Assembly: GCA_008704415.1 (NCBI GenBank) | Contig: VXIS01000014.1 | Coordinates: forward strand, 186,001 to 250,000 | Source of the DNA: Sphaerosporella brunnea | Taxonomy: Eukaryota; Ascomycota; Pezizomycetes; Pezizales; Pyronemataceae | DNA: 64,000 bases | Direction: 5' to 3' | Shown: positions 54,140 through 64,000 of the stretch, piece after piece | Position numbering within the stretch: the first letter of the stretch is position 1 | How the letters are laid out: every line of letters starts with the position of its first letter | Notes under the pieces: model-generated | Database searches by the model: none | The model's input: the letters and a program-made list of their open reading frames with translations, nothing else | Told to the model about the DNA's origin: nothing | Position numbers and translations under genes: made by a program

Positions 54140-55264
54140 TCATCTGTTAAAACTGCCAGCGATCGGGCTTCTCTGTGCCAGCATGCCCAAATCCCCACTC
54201 CCAGTCTTCCTCAACGCTTGCCTCATAGTCTCGATGGTTAGCTCCCCTCTTTGCTGCTGCGGCAGTTCCGCCCCCAGACTATCGGGACTGCTGGGCGCCG
54301 CAATCCCGCTCCCACCATAACCACTACCGGGAGGACTGTTCCCAAGCCTTATGGGGCTCGGGCTCCGCCGTAGTCTCTCGTTAATGGTGGAAATCGCGAT
54401 GGGGTCGACGGCGGACTGCACTGGGCTCCCGCGGGAGGCGGGCGAGGAGGAGCTACTGTGCTGCGTGAGCACGTCGCTGAACTGCTCAGCCTGTTCCGCC
54501 TGAACCACATCCGCGAAAGAAATAAACGACAGGCGCCTTCTATCTGCGAATTCCTCGGCTGTGGTCTCGGCGGAGGAGGCGGCAGCAGCGATATGGTCGG
54601 GGAGACTGGAAAAGTATGCTGACGACGATGGGGATACGGATAACACGGCGGGCTGGTGGGCAGAGTGCATCACAATCTCGACCTCGTCGACGCCACAGTT
54701 GCGATCCGTGATCGCCAGCGACGATGCCTCAAGTACGGGTGGGATGTGGTTTTCAGTCTGGATGTGGGCGGGGATCGCGGGGGACGTGGGCACCGGCAGG
54801 TGCGGGTTGTTGGGGTGCTCTTGCACGTTGCGCTCAAAGATCATCGAGCTGGAGGTGGAGAGAGCGCGCGGCGACGAGGTGGAGTAAGGTGCTGAGGTGG
54901 GGCGTGGCGCCAGGATCGGGGAAGCGGAGGGAGGGAACTTCGGAGACAGGGACGACGGCGACGTGACTGCTGCTGCAGCTGCCGTCACAGAATCGGGGAG
55001 ACGGGTATCCATCGGGGCTTGCTGTATCAGTTCGGGCAGCTGCGGTGCCTTCTCGCTGATTACCACTGCGGGTTCTGCCCCTGCCGCTGCTGGTGACTCC
55101 GAGTCAGGCTGCTGCTGCTCCTTCTCCTTCACGGTGCTGCCTTTCTTCTTCTTGCCGAGGCCGAAGAAGGAGCGCTTGCTGCTCTTGCTGCCGGGGGAAA
55201 CAGGCTCCGCGACCTTTGCGTCATCGTGCGCGCTGAGGTTCGTTGTTATCGCTGGCGCAGACAT
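54140..55264 (-). CDS. Intrinsically disordered protein of unknown function
   Basis: Single exon of 374 residues starting at a clear ATG (MSAPAITTNLSAHDDAKVAE). A basic patch SKRSFFGLGKKKKGS lies at about residues 28-43. The rest is Ser/Pro/Ala-rich with few hydrophobic stretches. Possible short conserved elements are RRLSFISFADVVQAEQAEQF (about 240-262, helix-like) and the C-terminal ELTIETMRQALRKTGSGDLG. No known fold recognised. The steady codon structure over 1.1 kb, the start context and the ordered C-terminal motif support a real gene, perhaps a phospho-regulated signalling protein, which is inference. Confidence 0.7.
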   Translation of the reverse strand: MSAPAITTNLSAHDDAKVAEPVSPGSKSSKRSFFGLGKKKKGSTVKEKEQQQPDSESPAAAGAEPAVVISEKAPQLPELIQQAPMDTRLPDSVTAAAAAVTSPSSLSPKFPPSASPILAPRPTSAPYSTSSPRALSTSSSMIFERNVQEHPNNPHLPVPTSPAIPAHIQTENHIPPVLEASSLAITDRNCGVDEVEIVMHSAHQPAVLSVSPSSSAYFSSLPDHIAAAASSAETTAEEFADRRRLSFISFADVVQAEQAEQFSDVLTQHSSSSSPASRGSPVQSAVDPIAISTINERLRRSPSPIRLGNSPPGSGYGGSGIAAPSSPDSLGAELPQQQRGELTIETMRQALRKTGSGDLGMLAQRSPIAGSFNR

Positions 55265-55929
55265 TGCGAGACGGATGACTATGTGTTATCGCGCTGGGAG
55301 ATGCTTGGGTTGAGCTCCTCTTTTGTGGAGGGAAGCTGTTGTCGCGCACACAAGTCAGGTGCACCTATTGTGATTTCCTCAGTAGCTGTGGCTTTCGTGG
55401 CGATGCGTATACAGAGCTCTGTACGCGAGCGAGGGGGGTGTGGTTATCGAAGGGAACGGTGTGAGTTAAGTTAAGTTGGGTTTATGGCGAGAAGGAGGGA
55501 GGAGGCGGGGGTGGTGGTGGTGGTGGTGGAGGTACGTGCGAGAGGGTCCTCAGAGGGATCAGCAGTTTTGCGGTGATTTGCCGGTGAGTTGGACGATCAC
55601 AGGATGGATGTGTCTGCTGCATCATGTCTCAAGCCGGTACTTGCTCATTTCATTGGCGAGCGAGGACAGCTATGGCATCATACGAACACACGCACCACTA
55701 CTACGCTTCGGAGGCAGGTGATGTAGCCGAGAACTTCGAATTCGGCGTCTTCGGGGTCGTGGAAATTAAACGCTCACAGCAAAGCACTCGGTCTTAAATA
55801 TCGGCACCAGAGAGATAGATGCATCGATAGCCTATTTGTCTATAGAAAAAAAGAAGGTTCGAAGAGTCGGAAGCAGATGCCTGCTGTATAAGGTACCTTG
55901 TGTCTCGTGTTCTAACAGCCATACATCGT
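55265..55929. other. Intergenic, with GGT repeat
   Basis: Promoter of the disordered-protein gene. GTG/GGT repeats at about 55508-55532. No gene. Confidence 0.5.
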
Positions 55930-56714
55930 CTAAGACTGCGAAGTCAACATCTCGTCGACTTTAGAGGGCGCAGCTTCCGTCGACACCATTTCTGTGCTTT
56001 TCAGCAGCTCCCGTATCTTCGGGGTACCTTTGGCGCTCGCTTTTGGCGTTCCGACCTTTGGCGTGCTGTTCGTTGATTGCTGTTGCGCTCTCGTATTGAT
56101 CTCAAAAGTGACTGGCCCGTCGTTGACCAGTGCCACCTGCATCATCGCACCAAACACGCCGTCCTGAACCCACTTCTGTCCTTCCTCGATGGGCAGCTTC
56201 CTCTCCTTGATGTACAGCTCCCTGGTCTTGTCCAGCAACGCCGCATACATATCCCTTGCCAGGACTGGAGGGCAGGCGCCGTGAAAGTCAGGCTTGTTGC
56301 CCTTCTTGGTGTTGGCCAGCAGCGTGAACTGGGACACCAACAGCACCTGATAACCGTTGTCCAGCACTGATCTCTTCCATCGCCCTCCGTCGTCGTCCCA
56401 GACTTTGAATTTGAGGATTCGGTTCGCTAGAGTCTCAACGTCCTTCAAAGTATCGTCCGGGGCGACTGCAATTGCGAGGGTTGTTTAGCCAGAGGTCTAT
56501 GAAAGCGTGCGGGGTGAAAAATACTCGCCAGCTGCAAACACGAGGATTCCATTGGAGATGGACGAGACGACTTGGTTGTCTACCGTCACCGAAGCCGATA
56601 GGGCACGCTGGATGATGGCTGGACCAAATTCAAGCGTCAGAAATCGACCAAGAAGCAATGAAAGGTGAGCATGACGGACTACTAGTGTACCGCTGCCTTC
56701 GGCACACCTTTCAT
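55930..56714 (-). CDS. D-aminoacyl-tRNA deacylase (DTD)
   Basis: Hydrolyses D-amino acids wrongly attached to tRNA. Exons 56714-56708 (7 nt, ATGAAAG), 56618-56529 and 56465-55930 give 210 residues and restore MKAIIQRALSASVTVDNQVV. Both signature motifs are intact: LLVSQFTLLANTKKGNKPDF (SQxTL) and LVNDGPVTFEI (NxGPxT). The second intron needs a GC donor (GCTG|GCGAGT) and acceptor TTGCAG, which gives FAAVAPDDTLKDVETLAN. The nearest GT donor is out of phase. Beyond the usual 150 residues there is a Thr/Lys/Ser-rich tail of about 55 residues (TPKVGTPKASAKGTPKIREL). Confidence 0.93.
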
Positions 56715-57553
56715 TATGAGAAACCAAGTATTTACATAAAGTCTCTGCGCAGTTGATGGTGGGGCTTTTGGAGAGAAATTTGCTTATGGCGACAAGATAA
56801 GATAAGGCATAGTTATCGTCGATCAGCACAGCCAGTAGTTAGTTAGTGGCGAAGTGACTCCGCCGCAGTGGCCACCGGTGGCGAAGTCACTCTTGCTGGC
56901 GAGTTTCCCGCCCCTCCGAATCCACGATTGAGCTGGGGCAAAACCATCAATGCCGTATGGACAACTCAACTGCAAGGGAGTTGGAAATGGTGATGACCCG
57001 ACCGCCCCGAACGACAACAACCTCCAGCCCGCATTCGGAATTCGGCCATCAGTTCGTCCATTACGATTGGAGTACTTAGTTTCAAGAGGTCACAGTCGAT
57101 GAGCATCCTCTTGAGCGAATGCCTTTGATTGCTAGATAGTACTCTCCTTCACCAACAATCACTCATGGTGACATGTAGAAAACAGCATGACAATTCTTAA
57201 TAATTTCTTATGCAACCCACGCCATATTGTGGCTGCAGGCCGGGTAGCTAAGTCAAAATCCACGTGACACTCTGTCTGGCGCTGATACCTGTACACAGAG
57301 TAAACTTCTTCGCAGCCTTTCTCTCTCAGCCTTCCTGTGTTGTGCACACACTTGCAGCTTCCTCCCAAACCACAGCCTGCTTCTTGTATACCTCCATCAA
57401 GTTTCCTTCTTCTCCTTTTGCTATTCTTACTCACGATAAAGCTCGTGCATCCCCGCCGCCGATAACGAGGCCCGGCTCTCCCCCCGCCACCTGCACTACT
57501 CTGTCCATCGAACTAGCCAACCTTCTCTCCTCGCCCCGCCAACATACCTCGAC
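56715..57553. other. Bidirectional intergenic between DTD and NOT3/5 genes
   Basis: Divergent promoter. At 56849-56894 it carries GGCGAAGTGACT and GGCGAAGTCACT around a CCACCGGTGG palindrome, related to the cores of the fold-back elements. Confidence 0.55.
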
Positions 57554-59882
57554 ATGGCTGCACGGAAGCTCCAGCAAGAGGTCGAACGGACTTTCAAGCG
57601 AGTCGCAGAAGGAATCGCTCAATTCGAACAAATATATGACAAGCTACAGCAATGCACGAACTCGTCACAGAAGGAGAAGCTCGAAGATTCGCTGAAGCGA
57701 GAAATCAAGAAGCTCCAGCGTCACCGCGACCAGATAAAGACTTGGGCTGCCAATTCGGAAATCAAGGACAAGAAGCCTTTACTAGATCAGCGGAAACTGA
57801 TAGAAACGGTGAGGAACAGCTAACTGCTGCTGATCTTTGTGCTTTTCAAGGAACTTCTCGCACTGTGCTATGCTTCTACCCGCCCCGTCAGTTGTTCCTG
57901 AGCAGCCCTCAGCGACTTTGTTTTGTTCCATTCCCCTCCCTTTTTCAAGTTCGCTGGGGTTGTCCCTGGGCGCTACACGTTTGAATCACAAACCTTTTGT
58001 TCCATGTGGGATTGGTGGCCATTGCTTCGTGGCCGAGGGAGCTATTACTCTCGTGCGACTAATGCTTGGCTGTGTTTTCCTTGATTTCTTTTCGTTTCTT
58101 ATCCCTCTGCGCTGTCCGTTGTGCATCGCATGCTGATGTCTTTGCCTACTTTGTGGGCCCGTGTCATATACAGCAAATGGAAAAGTTCAAGGCTGTGGAA
58201 AAGGAAATGAAGACAAAAGCCTATTCGAAAGAAGGTTTACTTGCGTCCGCACGGCTCGATCCTAAGTCCCAGCAGAAGCAAGACCTGGTCAATTTTCTAT
58301 CCGATTGCACAGCAGAGCTGGATCGTCAAATCGAAGCTTGTGAAGCAGAGGCGGAAGGGCTGGCCGTGACGCTGAAGAAAGGGAAGAAAGGGGATTCCTC
58401 CAAAGCTGACCGAGTAGCGGAGGTTGAGAGGATAGTGGAGCGGCATAAGTGGCATCAGGGAAAGCTGGAACTCATTATGAGATTGCTCGAGAATGGCCAG
58501 CTCGAGGTTGAATCCGTGGAGCGGATCAAGGAAGACATCAAGTGGTACGTCGATTCGAATCAGGATGTTGATTACATGGCGGACGGAGACGAAAACATTT
58601 ACGACGAATTGAACCTAGACGAAGAGATCGCCGAGGAGGTGTTCGGGATGGGTCTGGACGCCGATAGGATGTCAAGTCAGGATACCACGAGTCAACAAGA
58701 CGACATGTCGGAAATCCACATATCGTCGAAAGCGAAGGAGATTGGCACCGCACGACGGCCAAGCGCGCAGGTCAAGTCGCCTATGCCAGTAATGTCCACA
58801 TTGCATACTTCCACTTCAACACCGTCTTTTACCGCAAGCCCGAGCAATGGCCCCGCCAAACCGGTGTCATTACCTACGAGACCCGGAGAATTGAAGTATG
58901 CATCGGTTGCCACGGCGGCAGCGGCTGCTGAGAGGAACGTCGGTATCGCGCCGTTGCCGCCACCACCCGGTCATGTCCCCGTTCAGCCAGCTCACGCCCC
59001 ACCAGTCAATGTGCCCAAACAGTCCACGCCAGTCATTCCTCCTGCTCAGCCCACCCAGCGTCAAGGGAGTGCCTCTAGCACGCCGAGCCAAGTTCCAGAG
59101 AAGGCTCCAACTCCAGCTGTCGAACGGGTCTCATCTCCAAAACCGAATGCGCGTTTGCCATCACCTGGAACGCCACCTGCTGGGCCCCTGCCAGATATTC
59201 CCACGGAGCACTCTCTGCCGCCATCTCCAGCACCTGTGGAGACGCAGACGAATGGCACCAACGGCATACACGGCACATACGAGTCTGCGGAGTTTTCCAA
59301 CGGGCAGTCTCAGGAGGATTGCGTATTCCACTTGCCAGCTGGCCTGCAAGATCTCATGACATCCTTTGAAGCGACCAAAAAGAGACTCTTGCCAAATCCG
59401 CCAGCACTCGCCCAATATCTGGAGACGTCATTCTGCCATGCTCCTGATTCCATCGATGCCGAAAAGCCAAAACACTACAAGCCTACGCAGAGATATAATA
59501 CCCCAAGCCACTATCCCCAAGAGCCATTGCCGATTTTCGACGATCCTGCGCTTTACAGGCGTGTAGATACGGACACGCTGTTTTACGTGTTTTACTATCG
59601 TCAAGGAACCTACCAGCAATATCTGGCTGCCAAGGAACTCAAGCGTCAGAGTTGGCGATTCCATAAGCAGTATCAAACGTGGTTCCAGCGACACGAAGAA
59701 CCCAAAACCATCACAGAAGAGTTTGAGCAAGGGACCTACCGGTTTTTTGACTACGAGAGCACATGGTAGGGCATCTCATTCCTATTACACGGTCACTATT
59801 GCTAAACCACCGTTCGTCAAGGATGAACCGGAGAAAGTCCGATTTCAAGTTCGTTTACAAGTATCTTGAGGACGATCTGTGA
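57554..59882 (+). CDS. CCR4-NOT complex subunit NOT3/NOT5
   Basis: A subunit of the main cytoplasmic deadenylase complex. It links mRNA decay to translation. Exons 57554-57808, 58174-59765 and 59822-59882 give 635 residues. The N-terminal coiled-coil NOT3 domain (about 1-230) reads [20 protein letters not shown], then [20 protein letters not shown] and, across intron 1, [24 protein letters not shown] Pro/Ser-rich linker leads to the C-terminal NOT box (about 500-635): [40 protein letters not shown] and [10 protein letters not shown]. The last intron (59766-59821) falls inside the Trp codon. The short exon adds [19 protein letters not shown], the conserved end. Stopping at the TAG after ESTW would lose it. 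Intron 1 is 365 nt, long for this genome. Confidence 0.94.
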
Positions 59883-62800
59883 AACCAGCACCAGCCTTGA
59901 GGGTTTCTCTGTACACAGCCAGAAAATTGCTCGCCACTCAGGGCATACATGCACTCGCCGGCTAAGGCCATTTTCTCTTTAGTCTGTAGCTTCATCTCTC
60001 CTTAAATACGAGCTGTCTCCGTGCAGCGGTGGGCGTATTTTTTTCCCTTCTTTTTCCTTTGTTTTTCCTTGTTTTCTCTCCCGGTTTCATGGTGTTTGCT
60101 GGATTTACAAGCAATTGGGTGCTGCTGTCTGTACCTCTGTCATCTAGGGTTTCTTTTCCATTTCCTTTCGTGCTGTTCTGTTCTTGCTTCCCGCTGCTTG
60201 CGAGCAACAGCAAACAATGACGGTGCTGGGGAGCACATCCATACTTACCATTAGTAATGTGTGTGTTTGTAGGTAGCTAACTTCAACATACGCGGGCGAC
60301 CCCTTGATATCTGCTGATCGACCGCTCGTCCTTTCGATTTTATGATTGCTTGGCGTGGCCGGCTACGGTCTGTTTGGGTTCGGTGTGAAGCACTGGCGGA
60401 TCAGTGGCGTTTATCTCCAGATTCCACCCGGGTTTTTCCATTGGTCGAGCTCGTCGCGGCACCCGATTCTCAAGCTTCCAATCGTCAGGCTGCCGATTGT
60501 TAGGTACTTGTCGAGTGCGTACAGCTGCTTCTGGAGCAAGCTTGTATCGTTGTGTGCCTGAGAACTTTAATCACACCTGGATAGAGGTTGGAGGCTTGCA
60601 TCACACGCTGCCTACACAATAAGCTGATTCCGCCCACGCCGGAAGAAATCACTTCCGTGAGCCCAACCAAGCCGCTCAATCATGAGGTAGGGCTTTCCAG
60701 AGTAAAAGAATTACTCAACGCTTTATCATGGCCTTTGATTTCTGTAAAGTCCAGTGCGGAGGCGGTTGCATGGTGAGAGTGATCAAACTCTTTTTGCCAT
60801 TGCTTCTCATCAACGTGTTCGTTGAACCACTTTGGTCTTTTGGCCGGTGGTTATATCGACATGCCGTTGTGACTGAAAACCGCCACTGGCTTGGACATGA
60901 GGCGGATCGACAGCGACGACGATGTAGTTATCTTTGACGTTGAGAAATCTATATCCCATCCTCGAGTTTGATCACCTATAATCACTCAGTTAAAGCGTTC
61001 CAGGTTGTCGATCTGTTTGTTGTGGGGGGGTACATCCGGGAAGAGGCACCGTTTAGGACTAGTCCGACCGTCCAAGCCCTCGAGCTTCGTGTATTCGACT
61101 AGATAGAATATGCAACTTGCAAGGGTGGGTCGGTCCGAGCCCCAATTCCGGCCGTGTGTATGTGTGTCTTAAAATTATCGGAATCAAGGTTCCGGCGTGG
61201 TTGCACGTTTCGAACGTTTCTGGTGAGGATTTCCAGTTGGTAACCCTGGTACGTACAAAAGTATTCTACATAATAGTCTACTTATGTACGATACACCCAA
61301 GCTCGCGATCGCCGCAAAGACAAAAGCCCCGGAGAAATCGAATGCCCGTTGACTTCTACAACGATATCCGACAGGGATTATGTGAGGACAGCCAGATATT
61401 TGGCCCAGATCAGTATTCTACATACACCATACTTACTTAGATCTATTTGTGAGAAAGAGCGAGCTATTGGGGATTTCCGCTCTCCAGAAAGTCTTTCGCG
61501 ATGTCATCGAGCTTGCTCTTAAAGTCGCCCCCCTTCGAGTAAACCGTTCTGGATAGAGATATCCCGCACTTTATTAACAGCATCTGGAGTACATATGCGG
61601 GGTCGCAGTACATAAAGGCAGCAGAAGTCCATCACTATTCTTCAGACCGACGACGTCTCGATCTTCTGACTGCCACACAGGGTCATGCTCCGAGGAATAC
61701 TCCGACGGTCAGAAAAGCGATTTGGTCGGAACCAGGTACGATGGCAGTGAAAGCGCCAGCGATATCGACCCACGCTGCTCTGGGAAATGACATGTCGTCA
61801 CCCCGCTTTTTGAATTCATTTTCAGGCTGGATTGACTGCCACAGGTAAAGGCGGGTGGTGCTGTATAAGAAGCAGGTTGTTTTTCTCACTGTGGCTTTCG
61901 AGATACTCTACCTCCTACATACAGAGAGTAAACACACAATATCAGCAGAGGTGGGGGCGGGTCGAAGGAGCTGCTCGCGAGCGGGGAACCGCCGCGGCGT
62001 GCGTCGCCACTGCAATTCCGGATTCCTTGCAATATATTGCATACACATTGCCCTGACCCCTTCCATGCATGCAGGGCCGAAAGAACAAGCTTTCGCCAAG
62101 GGCGACGCGATTGGGTACCAGCGATCTGAATGTTTGAAGAATTTGAAGGGGGAGGGATCTTTGAAGCTGAGAAAATGAGGTGGCGGCTGGAAATAATGTG
62201 GCTGATATCGATTGTGCCTAAAAACGGTGGGGAGCTGTCTATCTATGGTAGGCAGGTATCATACCTTGTGATCGGAAAATTGCACTTGCATTGCCGCACG
62301 CATGTACTCTATGTAAGGGCACTTTTGGAGATGAAATACATGCCTGGGTACACGCCGCGCGCCGCTGCAAAGCGGCTGGTTTGTAATCTATATGTAGTAT
62401 TTACCGCACTCCGCTCTTGAGTTTACTCTTTGATGTCGATGTTTTCTGCTCTAGTGAACTGGAACTCTCGTGGCCTCCAAGACCGTCCCGCCCGCGCAGG
62501 CGCGCACAGAAGATCGACTCCCGCAGTGATTTTTAAAAGGTAGATGGTTAGCCTGTGATTACAATGATCACAACCCGAATCTACAGATGTCATATCACCA
62601 GGCGTCAACGCGCGTTCGATGAGTCTGATGTGAGATGTCATCGGTAAAGAGTGGTATTAAAAGATCGAGACGTCTAAGCCACGCACTCCAGCCACACTAT
62701 ACTAGTAACTGTTCCGAGGAGCGACCCACCCTTGACGGGGCTAAAAACGGTGGGTTTCATCGAAATGCCCATGACAGCATCCGGCGGGAACCCAGCGCGT

Positions 62801-64000
62801 CAACGCCCCGAACATCCGTTGTTTGTGTTACTACGCACGGAGCGGATATGTGTTGCTTCCAGCTGCTAGCTGCGTGCTGGCGGAAGCAGAGAAGCGATGA
62901 GATCTTCTTTTTTTTTCTTTTTTTTTTCTCTTCTTTTTTCCTCTGCGATCGATGCCAATTGGAAGTCTCCATTTGCAATGCTGTGCAGTGAAAACAATAC
63001 GTAGCATGATGTAGGTATACGTAGCAAAAGTGAGTGTGTGTGTGCTCGAACCCGTTGTTCATGTTGTTGTTGTTCCTAACTAACCAACGCTCGACACCGA
63101 CGTTTGTCGAGCACAAGTCCTTTGTCACTTTTACTCAACTGTCACGCATTATCTATCTAGCTTGTAGCTGCTTCTACTGTTGTCGGTGGCACACGTGGAA
63201 TATGTAGTAATCTCCACGCCCGACGGAAATAGAACAAAGGAGGCCTGAAACGCAGCCGTCCGTCTGCAAACCGTGCATACGTGACAATATTTCCCAGTGG
63301 TGATGATGCGATTGTCTCTTTCTTTCTTCTCTCTGGGATTGTCATTGTCGACAATTGCAAGACCGTCCGTTGTGCTTGCGAGGTGCAGATATGTCGTAGC
63401 AATTGATTGCTTCTTCTGCCAAGTTGAGCCCGTGCGTGTGAGGAGAGGGGAAAACCAGTCGTTTACTCTCTCTTCCCCATCCACAGCAGCCACGCGGCCC
63501 ATCCAGCCACTCTCACTCTCACTCTCACTTCAGCTCCCCGCTGTCGCATTGGGTGGCTGATAATCCCTAATCCCTCTCTAAATTTCTATTTCCACTTCCA
63601 CTTCCACTCAAAAGAGCTGTGCGTTTTTCTGCGCCACATGCTAGCCCCCCCCCCCCCCCTCCAAAAAAAATAAAAATAAAAAATAAAAAGATGCTGGCTG
63701 GCTATTGGCTATACCATACCCAGCCTTTCTACTCCGCCTTCTGCAGCATGTAGGTACTGCTCAGTGCTCACCCATTTCAAAAGCTTGGTCTCACCCGCCC
63801 AATGAGAAATATAAGACCCCCCCCCAACCCCCAGCCATCCTTCTTCCTATCCATTCGCCAATCCCTCCAACATACATAATAATAAAACCCCCCCCGCTTC
63901 CCTCGCGCATTCTTCTTCGCAACAGTCGCTCTCTAGCTGTTCTTTCAAATCCAGCCTCCTAACTTCTTTGTTTACTGCTCGACTTGATCCTTCGTTATAC
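59883..64000. other. Long intergenic stretch, no gene supported
   Basis: About 4.1 kb without a recognisable protein or RNA gene. Open frames are short and not domain-bearing. The last 400 bases are CT- and C-rich with a run of 15 C at about 63645-63659 followed by A-rich sequence, which resembles the leader of a plus-strand gene starting beyond the window. Confidence 0.5.

Noticed and set aside
59765..59769. TAG as the stop of NOT3/NOT5
   Set aside because: It is part of a donor (ATG|GTAGGG). Splicing adds the conserved [19 protein letters not shown] end.
60340..60567. Minus-strand open frame of about 75 codons
   Set aside because: No start, no domain and no splice support. Could be chance.
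1..64000. Secondary-metabolite cluster, CRISPR or defence locus
   Set aside because: No polyketide or peptide synthetase, no spacer array, no NLR-type gene. Neighbouring genes have unrelated housekeeping roles.

Overview
This window looks like the nuclear genome of a filamentous ascomycete (Pezizomycotina). The evidence is genes with several introns of about 50-70 nt, internal CTAAC/CTGAC-type branch sites, a sphingolipid C9-methyltransferase, a Csi2-type wall protein, and long low-complexity proteins. There is no operon logic, no CRISPR array, no rRNA and no tRNA that I could recognise. Exon structures were worked out by hand from splice sites, reading phase and family conservation. Genus and species cannot be read from the sequence.

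Layout. 1-1.5 kb: 3'-5' exonuclease with a C-terminal helix-turn-helix-like segment (cut by the window edge). 1.5-4.8 kb: transposon debris (two TA-bounded fold-back elements, a dispersed repeat, a hAT transposase relic). 4.9-8.1 kb: sphingolipid C9-methyltransferase and palmitoyl-protein thioesterase. 8.1-12 kb: more debris, including a second hAT relic. 12-17.5 kb: PRELI/UPS lipid-transfer protein, F-box/ankyrin protein, and (minus strand) a Csi2-like membrane protein. 17.5-21.8 kb: a gene graveyard with a second copy of the dispersed repeat, a third fold-back element, a GH10 xylanase fragment and an unidentified open frame. 21.8-30.4 kb: Inn1/Fic1-like C2 protein and a PH-C2-RasGAP. 31.2-36.3 kb (all minus): ethanolamine/choline kinase, phytanoyl-CoA dioxygenase-family protein, UBE2S-like E2. 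38.5-46.7 kb: one giant coiled-coil gene that looks like two genes until two introns are removed. 47.6-53.4 kb: cyclophilin-40, an unknown minus-strand gene, a 375-bp terminal-inverted-repeat element, and Cdt1. 54-59.9 kb: a disordered protein (-), D-aminoacyl-tRNA deacylase (-) and CCR4-NOT subunit NOT3/NOT5 (+). 59.9-64 kb: no gene I can support.

The genes are mostly housekeeping (cell cycle, polarity and cytokinesis, lipid metabolism, mRNA and tRNA quality control) and do not form a biosynthetic cluster or a defence system. Cell-cycle genes are notable (Inn1/Fic1-like, Bud2-like RasGAP, UBE2S-like E2, Cdt1), but their proximity looks incidental.

The most unusual signals are: (1) three inferred GC-AG introns, one placed directly after an initiator ATG in the E2 gene; (2) a family of TA-bounded near-perfect hairpins that share an AAGTCACT core although their arms differ; (3) a 2.6-kilo-residue coiled-coil protein of unknown role; (4) a repeated C-run followed by A-run in gene leaders. 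I did not find a clearly new multigene system.
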